Shown here: piece after piece, positions 11,253-21,425 of the stretch
Numbering within the stretch: the stretch's first letter is position 1
Layout: each line of letters begins with the position of its first letter
Source of the DNA: Zea mays
Lineage: Eukaryota; Streptophyta; Magnoliopsida; Poales; Poaceae
Length of the DNA: 64,000 nucleotides
Reading direction: 5' to 3'
NCBI RefSeq assembly: GCF_902167145.1
Contig: NC_050098.1
Location: 81,942,207-82,006,206, forward strand
Made by a program: the position numbers and the translations under genes
Notes under the pieces: generated by a model
What the model was told of the DNA's origin: nothing
Database searches by the model: none
What the model saw: the letters and a program-made list of their open reading frames with translations, nothing else

Positions 11253-13384
11253 TACAAAGGCTTCAGATCATGGTACATTTTGGTGCTTCTCGGATGCATA
11301 GAGAATTTGGAGAGATGAGCCTCGTCCAATATTTTCTTCTTGAGGTCCTTGTTTTTGGGAATCACCAATCTGCTTTTAAACCACAATACACCCTTTCCAT
11401 CTTGGTGGAAACATTTATACTTCTCAACCTTCTGATGGAGATTCTCCTTGATAATTTGTACTCCCTTGTCACTGAGCTGGGCCATGATGATTTGGTCTTG
11501 CAAAGCTGGCTCAACAGAAACGTGAGACAAAGCACCAGAAGGAATCACTTCAATCTGCATATTGCTCAACTCATCACACAAGGTGTTGATACGAGAATCC
11601 ATCAGAATACAATGGCATTGCAACTTCCGACTCAAGGCATCTGCTACCACATTGGCTTTTCCTGGGTGATAATGTACCTCCAGGTCATAGTCCTTGATCA
11701 GCTCTAGCCATCTCCTCTGCCTCATGTTGAGATCAGCCTGAGTAAAGATATACTTAAGGCTCTTATGATCAGTGAAGACGTTGCAGTGGGTTCCCATTAA
11801 ATAGTGCCTCCACATTTTTAATGCATGAACCACTGCTGCCAAATCAAGGTCATGAGTGGGATAATTCTGTTCATGAGGCCTGAGTGCTCTTGAGGCGTAA
11901 GCAATGACTCGGTTGTCTTGCATCAAGACACAACCTAGTCCAGTGCCAGAGGCATCACAATACACATCAAAAGGCTTCTTGCTGTCGGGTTGCGCTAACA
12001 CTGGTGTTGTGGTCAGATGTTGCCTCAATGCATGGAAGGCATCTTCACACTTCTGACTCCAAACTAACTTGGCTTCTGTCTTCAGCAGCTCAGTTATAGT
12101 CTTCGCAATTTGAGAGAAATCCGGAATAAATCTTCGGTAATAACCAGCTAATCCTAGAAAACTCCGAATCTGACGGACAGTCGTTGGTGGCTTCTAGTTC
12201 ATCACCTCTTGCACCTTATCAGGATCAACAGCTATTCCTACCTGAGAGATAGTGTGACCCAAGAATTTGATTTCCTTTAGCCAAAAATCACATTTTGACA
12301 ACCTAGCATAAAGGTGGTGCTCTCGCAGACGTTGAAGTACTACATGCAAATGCCCGACATGTTCTTCTTCGATTTTCGAGTACACCAAGATATCATCGAT
12401 GAAAACCACTATGAATTTGTCCAATTCAGGCATGAAAACAGAATTCATCAGATACATGAAATATGCTGGTGCATTAGTCAGCCCGAAAGACATCACCAAG
12501 AATTCATATAGCCCATATCTGGTTGAGAATGTCGTCTTCGGAATATTGCTTGCTCGTATCTTGATCTGATGGTAGCCGGAGCAGAGGTCTGTCTTGGAAA
12601 ACACTTTGGCTCTAGCCAACTCGTCAAAAAGAACATCAATACGAGGTAAAGGATACTTGTTCTTGATAGTCACCGCATTAAGAGGGTGGTAATCTATACA
12701 CAGCCTCAAGCTTTCATCTTTCTTCTTCACAAACAGGGCTGGACATCCCCAAGGCGAAGTACTTGGGCAAATAAATCCCTTATCTAGCAACTTCTGCAAT
12801 TGCTTCTGCAATTCTGCCAACTCAGCGGGTGGCATTCGGTAAGGTCTCTTGGAAATTGGTGTCGTTCCCGGTTGCAACTCGATGGCAAATTCAATATCCC
12901 GGTCTGGTGGCATTCCCGGCAATTCATCAGGAAAGACATCTGCATACTCACAGACCACTGGAATCTTCTTCAGAGGTAACTCTGTCATAGAGAAAGCACA
13001 TGACTGAGTAGAACCTTGACTGGGCAGAATTAAGGTGAAGTTCCCACAGAACGGGGAATTGATTTCCATGATGCGGCTGGCTACATCAAGCACTACTTGG
13101 TGCAGGGTCATCCAATTAGCTCCCAAAATAATGTCCACATTTTCCAAACCCAACACAAGAAGGGTGGTTTTGACAATGTGGCTTCCTAGTTGAATAGGCA
13201 CACTTTGGTTTAATTGATTAGTTGCAATTTTACCCCCAGGTGTGGCTATCATAAATGACCCTTCTGAGTGAGAGAAGGGCAGTTGACATTTAGCACTGAA
13301 CTTTTGGCTAATGAAACTATGAGATGCACCAGAATCAAACAGAATTAAAGCAGGTTGATTATAAACTGAAAAGATACCGGTCAT
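11237..13384 (-). pseudogene. Element B protease - reverse transcriptase - RNase H (one stop)
   Basis: One minus-strand frame runs from about 13384 to 11237, broken only by a TAG at 12191-12193 where copy H has Trp. Protease: [14 protein letters not shown] at the start, then the flap region and [61 protein letters not shown] and the catalytic [10 protein letters not shown]. RNase [37 protein letters not shown]. The H2C2 start of integrase (HLSKFSMHPRSTKMYHD) is at the end. The catalytic aspartates look intact, so besides the stop the main lesion is the 1-nt loss near 11237 that shifts integrase out of frame. Confidence 0.9.
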
Positions 13385-13385
13385 G

Positions 13386-14482
13386 ATGGGAGCTCCCTCA
13401 GGTACTTCCTCTAGAGTAGTGAAGTTGAGCTTCCTTTGCCTGACTTGTACCTTCTACTTTCTTCCCTTGTCTTGATTTGGTGCTGGCATCTGCCTTTGCT
13501 GGTTCCTAGGACAATTCTTGGCATAGTGGCCCACATTGCCACAAGTGAAGCACTTGTTCCCATTGCCCTAGCGGAACTGCTGCTGCTACTGCGGAGGATG
13601 ATTGTTCCTTGGAGCGGGAGCTGGAAAGCGGTTGGGTGCCGGCTGCTGCTGAGGTGGCCTGATCACCCATCTGCCTGCCTGCTGCTGAAAATCCCTGCTC
13701 TGATTGTGAGAAACAATCTTGAACCTCTGGGCCTGAGCGGATGGTGCTGCCATTGGTGTCTTTCTCTTCTTCTCTGCCCGGTGAGCTACAATACAGACCT
13801 CCTAGGAGATGGCCAGGTTGACCAACTCATTGAAGCTATCAGCCCGGACAGTGTTGAGTCGTTCCCGCAGCTTGGTGTTAAAACCCCTGTGAAAGCGGTC
13901 TCTCTTCTTCTGATCAGAATCAACATGGTAACCTGCATACTGGCACAGGTCGTTGAAGGCCTGAGCGTACTACAATACCGTACAGGTTCCTTGATTGAGT
14001 GCCAGAAACTCATTCAGCTTGCGATCAAGAATGCCAGCTGGGAGATGGTGCCCTCTGAAAGCAGTCTTGAATTCCTCCCAAGACACTTCACGATCAGCGA
14101 GGAGCATAGCACGGAAGTGGTCCCACCAAGTTCGAGTAAGGCCGCGAAGCTGCTGCGCGGCGAAGCGAGCCTTGGCTTCATCAGGGCTGTCTCCTGTGAG
14201 GAGGGGAAACTTGGACTCAACGACGTGGAGCCATACGCCGGCGTCCAACGGATCCTCTGCCTTGGTGAACAAGGGTGGTTGTGTGCTTAGGAACTCCTGG
14301 TAGGTTGCCGCTGCCGGAGGTCGCTGATGCTGGCCTCCACCATGCTGCTGAGGGTGGGGCTGGCGCTGCAAGAGCTGTCGCAGAATCTCATTCTGCTGGG
14401 CCATCAGCTCCTGCACTATGGGAGCTGGAGGAGGTGGCGGGGGAACCTGCTCGTTATGCCCGCGATGCTGCCTAGCTGCCAT
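13386..14482 (-). pseudogene. Element B gag (stops in frame)
   Basis: The ATG is at 14482-14480 (MAARQHRGHNEQ), followed by a Pro/Gln-rich stretch. The capsid core follows (LDAGVWLHVVESKFPLL, LTRTWWDHFRAMLL, SWEEFKTAFRGHHLPAG), then a basic Q/P-rich region. The zinc knuckle CFTCGNVGHYAKNC lies at about 13511-13552 (CX2CX4HX4C). It runs on toward the protease. In-frame stops occur near 13972, 13803 and 13570-13590, mostly where H keeps Gln. Gag would form the virus-like particle and package RNA. The ATG directly follows CTCTGTTTTCAG, a splice-acceptor-like sequence. Confidence 0.85.
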
Positions 14483-14495
14483 CTGAAAACAGAGA
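14483..14495 (-). other. Splice-acceptor-like sequence touching the gag ATG
   Basis: The minus strand reads TCTCTGTTTTCAG followed immediately by the gag ATG. In copy H the matching sequence is TCTCTATTTTCTG, with the AG lost. Acceptor function is inferred from consensus only. Confidence 0.4.
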
Positions 14496-14741
14496 TTGTC
14501 GCCATTGTTATCCCATCTCACAATCTCGAACAACAAGCTATTATCTCATATGGAAGGAAAAATGCCATAATAATAATATGAGGTTCGAAATGAAGATAAC
14601 ATGGTTACAAAACAACCCACAGATTTCAAAAGTTCATAGGGTTACATCAATTAGGGGAAGGTACCCATAAGCCTAGTTCAAAATCTGACATTAACTAAGC
14701 TCGCGTAGTCTTCTATCCGCCTAAAGCGTCAAAGTGACTAA

Positions 14742-15617
14742 TCAACCCTGAGCGGTGGAAGCGACACTGGATGCGGGTGAAGGGGGCATCGCGGAGGTAG
14801 TCCCATTGGCACCAGGGGCTGGTCCTAACTCCTCGGGAGCCTCTTCTCCCTCGCTTCCGGCCTCATTGGCCTCCATCTCCAAGTAGTGCATGTCTAGGTG
14901 GTCATTAGCTTCTTTGAGTTCCTGCTGCACATCATGGAGCTAGTTCTCCAAGACATCAATAGTGTTGTCTCGGATCTCCACCTGCTGCTCCATGGTGGTA
15001 ATGCGCTGGCTCAGCCTTTCCACCTGCAGATCCTTCTCCACCAACTCGGAGGATAAATCGACCACAAAATCTTCTCGACTGTCGAGGGTGAGCTTGGTGG
15101 TTTGAGCGATGTTAGCAAGATGTGCCATAGCATCGCTCTGTAGGTCCTGGAGGCGGTACAGCGCACTCATGCACTGAACAGTGACCCTCCCAACCAAGTC
15201 AGGATACATTGCCCACACATCTTTCACATGGCTCACGCGGTTACACCACATGGGGTCATCCTTCTTCTCAGCAGGGAAGAGTCCCAAGGGGTGCATCACC
15301 ATCTCTAGGGGATGGTAGCCATAGAAGGTCATTAGAGTCTTCATGGCTGCTGCCTCAGTGGTGTCGTCTGTCCTGAATCCAATCATCTCGGAGTCAAGAG
15401 AACGCCAACCCGGCTGAAGGGGATGAGCCTCCAAAGTCAGCTAGACCCGACAACAAGGTACCTGATGTTCCTCATACAGCTGCACCGTGTACAAAGGGGG
15501 CGTAGGGTAACCGGCGGAGTTAAGCACTTCCCACAAGATGGAAGGAAAGCCATCGTGAGAAAGGAAGTCAGAGCTGAAACGAGCGTCTCCTCCACTGGCA
15601 GGGGTGGGTGAATTCAT
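14742..15617 (-). pseudogene. ORF0 of element B: unknown protein upstream of gag
   Basis: The ATG at 15617-15615 and the terminal region at 14742 bound a frame homologous to the intact 289-residue ORF of copy H (59442-60311). B has two extra stops: one where H has Trp (near 15440) and one at 14940-14942 where H has Gln. The N-terminal half is globular (HPLQPGWRSLDSE, FYGYHPLEMVMHPLGLFP). The C-terminal half looks like a coiled coil (LVEKDLQVERLSQ, IRDNTIDVLEN), with an acidic tail. It lies between PBS and gag on the sense strand. I do not recognise a domain with a known function. Confidence 0.7.
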
Positions 15618-15976
15618 CTGCGGAAGGGTATCAAAGGTAAAGATTATGGTGGAAGGAAGAAAATTAAAAGAGCCTGGATGGTTTTTAAAAGAAGCGGGTT
15701 AGCTCAATTTTTAATTCATTTTTGTGTTTATAATGCATGCATGCTGGAAGTAACGTCTCCTCTCCAAATAATAGGGTGCTTTTAGGGCATCCTTAAAAGT
15801 CTAAGTACAGGCCCACGGGGCCTACTTAATTAGCCACCTATTTCCCCCTTTATGCCTAAGGCCTTTCGTCCTAGGTCTAGGGGTCTAGTCCTGACGATTC
15901 GTAGCAGTTTCTAGGCAAGTTTTAGATTTTGAAAATTGGTAGTCATGGTTTATTGTCCTTCTTTGTGGTGGAATTT

Positions 15977-15988
15977 GCTCCGATACCA
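15977..15988 (-). other. Primer binding site of element B (initiator Met-tRNA type)
   Basis: The minus strand reads TGGTATCGGAGC, one mismatch from the common plant PBS TGGTATCAGAGC, two bases inside the 5' LTR end at 15991. Confidence 0.8.
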
Positions 15989-16369
15989 GCTGTGGTGGAA
16001 CCGCCCGAATTATTCCAGCTTAAGTGCTTAAGTCACGCCTCAGGGGCCGTAACACACTTAAATCGGAATAACCCGTCAGTCCCTCAGATCTAGTCTGATA
16101 AAGCCACTTAACCAGGATCAAATTCCACAATCTCACTCGAAGGTGAGTCATAGAAGAAATACAATAAAGCTAGAAACCTCAAATTAAGTACTGAAGTTAT
16201 TACATGAATCGGAGTTTTTCAAATTGCTGATAAGAGCTCATAAAATAAAATGCAGCGGATAATCGATGTCGTCGGTAGCAAGGAAATGGGCAAGGCCTAG
16301 CCCACTACTCCTCGTGCTCCTCTCCTGCCGGAGCAGCATCCCACTCGACCGTCCAACCCGGTGGCAGGG

Positions 16370-17040
16370 TGTTGGGGACTTGTTCTCAAATTCTAAGAGT
16401 TAAGAACAAGGCAACATAAAAAGTGTTAAGTGTTAGGGTCCTTCGTCCTTCGAAGCATTATATCCCTTTGGGAAATAATGAGTCTCGGACGAAGGTCATG
16501 AGAAACATACCTTCGTAAACATAACAAATAATGACGAAGGACTCACATAAAGCATGAAATATGATATAAGCATCACCAAAGAATCATTTCTATTTTATTA
16601 ACATGGAAAAACAGAAATGATCCCAAATTACAAATGTACCTTCGATCCTGAGAGAAGGTGAAAAGTACGAGCGTGACGCCAAAAGCAGAATGACAAGTCA
16701 GCGTGAACAGTACGGGAGTACTGTTCATCTATTTATAGACGCGGGACGCAGCCCACGTAAAATTACATCCATGTCCATTACATTTGTTAACGGTTTATGG
16801 AAATCTATTGAGGACCCCGAAGTCTTTTCATCTTAAGGTCGGTTCCCCCTTGTGCCATCGCGCCGAAGCTTCCCTGCGTACAGCTTCGGCTGCCCCCGAC
16901 CTTCGTCTGGCTCAGCCTTCGTCCTGGTCGTGCTCCATATCCATAATTCTGAATCCGAAAATACCTGTTCATATAATTCACTTGGAAAACATTGTCAAAT
17001 CATGTTTTTGAGGACCTTCGGAGGACGAAGGCCCCCAACA
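16370..17040 (-). mobile_element. 3' LTR of element X
   Basis: 671 bp, TGTTGGGGAC...CCCCCAACA, identical as read to 23016-23686. On the minus strand it has a TATA box (16737-16730) followed by a hairpin (16726-16705). Rich in the words CTTCGG/CCGAAG. Confidence 0.93.
16705..16737 (-). promoter_or_regulatory. TATA box and transcript-start hairpin of X 3' LTR
   Basis: The minus strand reads CTATAAATAG, then, three bases on, GAACAGTAC-TCCC-GTACTGTTC, a perfect 9-bp stem with a 4-nt loop. The same unit is at 23351-23383 in the other LTR. Related versions are in G (48927-48959), D (45289-45317) and, degraded, E (36299-36330). The TATA assignment is strong; a function for the hairpin is not known. 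Confidence 0.7.
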
Positions 17041-17052
17041 GTAGCCCCTCGC
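17041..17052 (-). other. Polypurine tract of element X
   Basis: The minus strand reads GCGAGGGGCTAC directly before the 3' LTR start TGTTGGGGGCC. Element E has the matching GCAAGGGCTAC before its LTR. Confidence 0.75.
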
Positions 17053-17194
17053 AATATTAATTTGTAAATAATAAATTCAGATTGCGATATGGACGAAGGC
17101 CTTGAGCCGAAGGTCCGAAAAAACACCTTCCCTTTGCTAGAATAGCAACATTCACTGACAAGCGGGGCCTTTTAACTTTTAACGCCCTAGGCGT

Positions 17195-17202
17195 ATAAAT
17201 AA
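17195..17202 (+). promoter_or_regulatory. TATA box for the antisense gene of X
   Basis: TATAAATA in the context GGCGTATAAATAAG lies about 145 bp upstream of the ATG at 17347. The opposite-strand equivalent in E (TGTATAAATAGG, 35851-35860) lies at a similar distance from its ATG. It is outside the LTR, so the gene appears to have its own promoter. Confidence 0.6.
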
Positions 17203-17346
17203 GAACACATCGTGAATTCATTTGGTACACACGCCTGCCTTTTGCTTCGGCCCACTAAAAATTTTTAGCTCTTGCTCATTGAGATTTGCTGGTCTTTTTG
17301 ATTTCGAAGCTTCGGCCTCGGGAACAAATTTTTAGTGTTTCCGAAG

Positions 17347-20300
17347 ATGTCTGAAGACAAGAAGATCCCTGCTGAGACGAAGCTGAGTCTCGAGGAGGAG
17401 AAGAATCTGGGGTTCCTGATAGCGATGGCAGAGACTAATACAGAGAAAATCACGAAGGAGATTCTCGAAGGTTTGTCCGAAGATACTGATGACAGCGACA
17501 GCTATGATGTGGAAAGTGATGGGGAAGAGGCCGAAGATCGACCGTGGCGACCAAGTCACTCAGTTTTTGGGAAAACAACCATCAAGCAGAGTCACATTGA
17601 TAATATGAGGGGGCGATACTTCCGAGACATATCTATTGTGAGAGCTGATGCCGGGGAAAAGACTTCTCCCACCCCTGAAGAAGATGAAGTTGTGATTTTC
17701 CGAAGCCTCCTCAAGGCTGGGCTTCGATTCCCCCTGAGCAATTTTGTTGTTGAGGTACTGAAAACATTCCAAATCTACCTTCATCAACTCACTCCCGAAG
17801 CTATTATAAGAATGGGGATTTTTGTCTGGGCTGCGAGAAGCCAAGGTTTGGAACCAAACGCTAAAAGCTTCTGCAACATACACGAGTTATTGTACGAGAC
17901 GAAGCCCTGGGGAAAGGAGCAATACCACAACAACTTTGGGTGCTACAGCTTCGGCGCCCGCTCCGGGTCAAGCTACCCTGTGCCAACCTTTCGGAAGAGG
18001 TGGCCCGGAGCCTGGATGTCTGAATGGTTTTATGTGAAAAATGATCTAACAGCGCAAAATAATGTCAAAAGTATCATTATGTACCCAATTTGGCAACGCT
18101 TCGGACTTCGAAGGCCGAAGGTTGAAATGGATGAGGCAGCCGAAGAATGCCAAAGAGCCTTCGGCGCAGTCTGCTCCTTCATTGGGACAAGGGACTTGGT
18201 CCAGGAGCACATTGCCTTCAGGATATGGCCACTTGCGGAAAAGTGGGAAATGCCGAAAGAAACCATCAAAGAGTCCGACGAAGGCGGACTAGTCAGATTA
18301 AAATACACATTCAAATATGCAGATAAATTTATTGAACCTGATGATGACTGGCTGAAAAGCATTGAAACATTAAGTGATGAATTACTTGGGGCATTCTCGA
18401 AGGCTGAAAATACTGCACTATCAGCAGCCTTCGGAGGCCGAAAAAAGAAGAGATTGAACCGAGTGTTTGATGCAATCGGGTTCTTCTACCCTGATTATTG
18501 TTATCCCGTCCGAAGGCAAAAAAGGAAAAACATAACATCTGAAAAAGAAGAAGCTGGAACTGCTCCTAGCGAGCTAGACCCAAAAGGAAAAAGGTTGAAG
18601 GTCTTCACACACCGACCACGCCATATTGAACCAGCTTCGGTGCCTGAGTATACTGGAGGAACTCCTTCGGCCGCTGAAGCTGAACAGCCACTCTTATTGC
18701 CAGAAATTGCAGAGATGGCCGAAGCACCATCGACAGAAAAAATGGAAGAAGCGAAAAATCTGACTAAGGAAAAAACCTCAGAAACTTTAAGTCCTGCAAT
18801 AAATATTGAAGCAGCAAAAATCCAAAAGGCTCCAATGGTGACCCCAAAAAGGAAAAGAATGGTAAATGTACTAGATGTTTTGGAGACAATTAAGTCTTCA
18901 AGCACAACTCCAAAAAAGAGTGTTGAAATTGCTGAAGCTTCCTCTGAAGCTCCGACACAACAAACTGAAGCTAAAGCTGGGCCTTCAGAGCCCTTCAGGG
19001 AAGAAACTTTGGAAACCGAAGCGATAAAAATACCAGAACCAATTTTAATTGAAGAGACTGACACTGCCATCCCCGAAGCGCCTGCCAGCATGTGTGATTA
19101 CATTATACGACATGCTTCGGGGAAAAAGCTATCTGACGGAGAAATTCATGAAGCTAATCATTATGCAAAGGAGCTAAAATATCCAAAGGGGGCAATAATA
19201 TTCAATGGGACAAATGAAGATGATTTTTTATACTGCCTACCGGATAATAAGGAACTATCTGTCTGTCGAGAAATGGCCAGGGGCATAGGCTTCCCGAAGC
19301 TCGAAGTTGGACTAAGCGCCATGACGAAAGAGGATCTCGCAGACAGCCTTGCGTACAACAGCTTGAAGGTACCGGAATTAAACGCTTGAAAAAACCCCCC
19401 CATTATTTTTACGCACATCATTCCTTTTTCCTTATTTGAATTCTTTTTCGTATAGGGCCTGATCCTAAGCAACGCGCTCAGAGCGCAGAAGAGCGCCGAA
19501 GATGAAAGTTATGAAATTGCGTTTAATAATTTACGCTCCGAAGTTATCAAGCTGAGAAATGAAGCTTTGGAAAAAGATAAAATTCTGCTTACATTGGTGG
19601 ATAAAGTGAAAAAGGACGAGGCCGCTTCAAAGGCCCAATCCGAAGCTCAAAAACGCGAGATTGAAGATCTTCGGAAACAACTGGCTAGAGCGAAAGAGGA
19701 GCGCGCGCTTGAGGAAACGAATCGTGAACTTAGTGATTTTATGGTCAACAAATTGGAATCAAGAGTTAAGGAGCTTCGCACATCGCAGAGGAAATGCTAT
19801 GTTAAATCTATAGAATGCGTGAATAAAATTAAAAACAGCTTTGCTAGCGTCGGCGCCTTTTCCAGCGAAGAGAATTTTTCTCGAGGCAATCCCGAAGGTC
19901 CGCTGGAATGGATTAGCCACGAAGCAGAGGCCTTCGAAGAAATTCTAAACAGCCGCGGCGACATATGCGCTTTTTCAGGCGCTAGAGGAATTACTTCTGT
20001 GTTAGAGAAGAAGGGTTGCGGGCACGTAAAACTTTTAGCTCAGTCCGAAGCTACCTTATGCTCCGAAGATATCAAGGACCCCTCGGCCGAAGCAAGCGTG
20101 GTTGCTGGCAAATTTTTTACTGATATCTGGAACGACGGCGGCCGAGGAATGGCACAAGAAATTATCGAAAGGAGCGAAAAAGGCATCCACGAAGCTAGGA
20201 AAGTGGCAGAGACTGCCGAAAAGAGTAGGGAGCCCGAAGGACAGTTAGGTACCAACTAGTCGTTCTTGTTGCGCTGTAATTTTCATTTTAAACTTTGCTC

Positions 20301-20469
20301 GCGATTTGCAAAAGTACTGAAGAAGTGTTCTCTACGCTCAGAAGCTGTTGGACGATCTCCCCACACAAAAGGGGATGAAGAAATTAATCAGATGGCCGAA
20401 ACTATCATGGACAAGGTCGTTGACCAACTTCTGAATAAAGCCGCCGAAGCAGTATTGAGGGAAGATTAG
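17347..20469 (+). CDS. Three-exon antisense gene of X (putative 'gypsy-type transposon' domain protein)
   Basis: Proposed exons are 17347-19368, 19456-20248 and 20342-20469, with GT-AG introns (AAG|GTACCG...TATAG|GGC; TTAG|GTACC...CTCAG|AAG). Phases agree, and the total of 2943 nt is an exact 980-codon frame. The ATG at 17347 is chosen because the reading frame upstream begins only with GTG. The N-terminus is acidic. At about residues 95-240 there is a domain resembling the plant family known as putative gypsy-type transposon (PLSNFVVEVLKTFQIYLHQL, PEAIIRMGIFVWAARSQGLE, WMSEWFYVKND). A long Glu/Ala/Lys-rich linker follows, then a conserved block (DYIIRHASGKKLS, DDFLYCLPDNKELSVCREMA). Exon 2 looks largely coiled-coil, and exon 3 is a short helical end. 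Function unknown. D and E share the structure. Confidence 0.75.
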
Positions 20470-20971
20470 GTGCTATTTGGAAAAAACATTTAAAGTGTAA
20501 TCTATGCAACACTTTGTAGATTTGAATGTAATATACAAGTCTCTTTTCATTATTGAATTCTTTACGATGCATGAAACTTTAAATACATACCACTTTTGAG
20601 CCTTCGGCGAAAAAACACCTTCCCTTCTTTTCATGCGTCGTGAAGAAGATAGCCTTCGTCAAAATTGTTCTGATGAATGACATCGGTGCCTCGTGAAAAC
20701 ATTTTCCGAAGCTATTTTCCGAAGCTATGCAATTTTGATATTGATCTGATAAAGCTCGCCCATGCTTCGTGAAAATATTCCCCGAAACTGTATTCCGAAG
20801 CTATACAATTTCAATGTTACTTTTTCAAAGCATCCCTTCGAAGGTTTAGAGTGTCCCCTTCTCTTGCCAAATGCGATATGATGTATGATGCTTATGCTAT
20901 GCAAAATGATGTGATGATGTTATGTTATGCATGTGACATTTGTTCCGAAGATACACATAAAATATATTCGT
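20470..20971 (+). other. 3' flank of the antisense gene
   Basis: About 500 bp with no coding potential. It includes TTGAATGTAATATAC near 20525, resembling a plant polyadenylation context, and CTTCGG-rich stretches (20600-20870). The matching region in D (37775-37902, then 42591-42920) is split by solo LTR F. Confidence 0.4.
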
Positions 20972-21240
20972 AAGCTCTGCATTCCCTTAGGAACGTCTTT
21001 GGAGCTTCTTCGTCTTTTACTTAGACGGCATCAGCGTTGACTTTTCGCTGTAAGCCTCCCTTAGGAGCTTCTTCGTCTTTTACTTAGACGGTATCAGCGT
21101 TGACTTTTCGCTGTAGGCTCTGCATTCCTTTAGGAACGACTTCTGAGCAGAAAACTTACGCTGCGCTCCCTTTGGAACGACTTTTTGTGACTTTATAAAC
21201 TTACTCTGCGTTCCTTAGAACGACTTTTTGTTACTCCGAA
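20972..21240. repeat. Short tandem repeats between the antisense gene and gag of X
   Basis: Imperfect units of about 60 bp contain 'CTCTGCATTCCCTTAGGAAC', 'GACTTTTGGAGCTTCTTC' variants, 'CTTTTACTTAGACGG' and 'GTTGACTTTTCGCTG'. Two nearly complete units and several partial ones are present. D has a similar block at 42921-43260. Confidence 0.8.
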
Positions 21241-21425
21241 GGATTTTTAGTCCGAAGGTCCTTCTTGGTAACGGAAGAAATTTTAGGCTTCGGCAACTTA
21301 GGCCTGTGAATCAAATAAATTTTTCTCGTGGAAACAACGAAATTATTACATGGAAACTAACAATGTTTTTTGCTTCACAGAAAATAAAACTGAATAGAAA
21401 AGACTGCTATCAAAGGTAGGATATG

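Noticed and set aside
13436..14290. Plus-strand ORF of 284 codons rich in Leu, like a membrane protein
   Set aside because: It is the antisense shadow of the Gln/Pro-rich gag of B. The same shadow appears over H gag at 58133-58738.
18501..19091. Minus-strand ORF of 196 codons inside the antisense gene
   Set aside because: It is a shadow of the Glu/Ala-rich linker of the plus-strand exon 1, which has the recognisable domain and splice sites.
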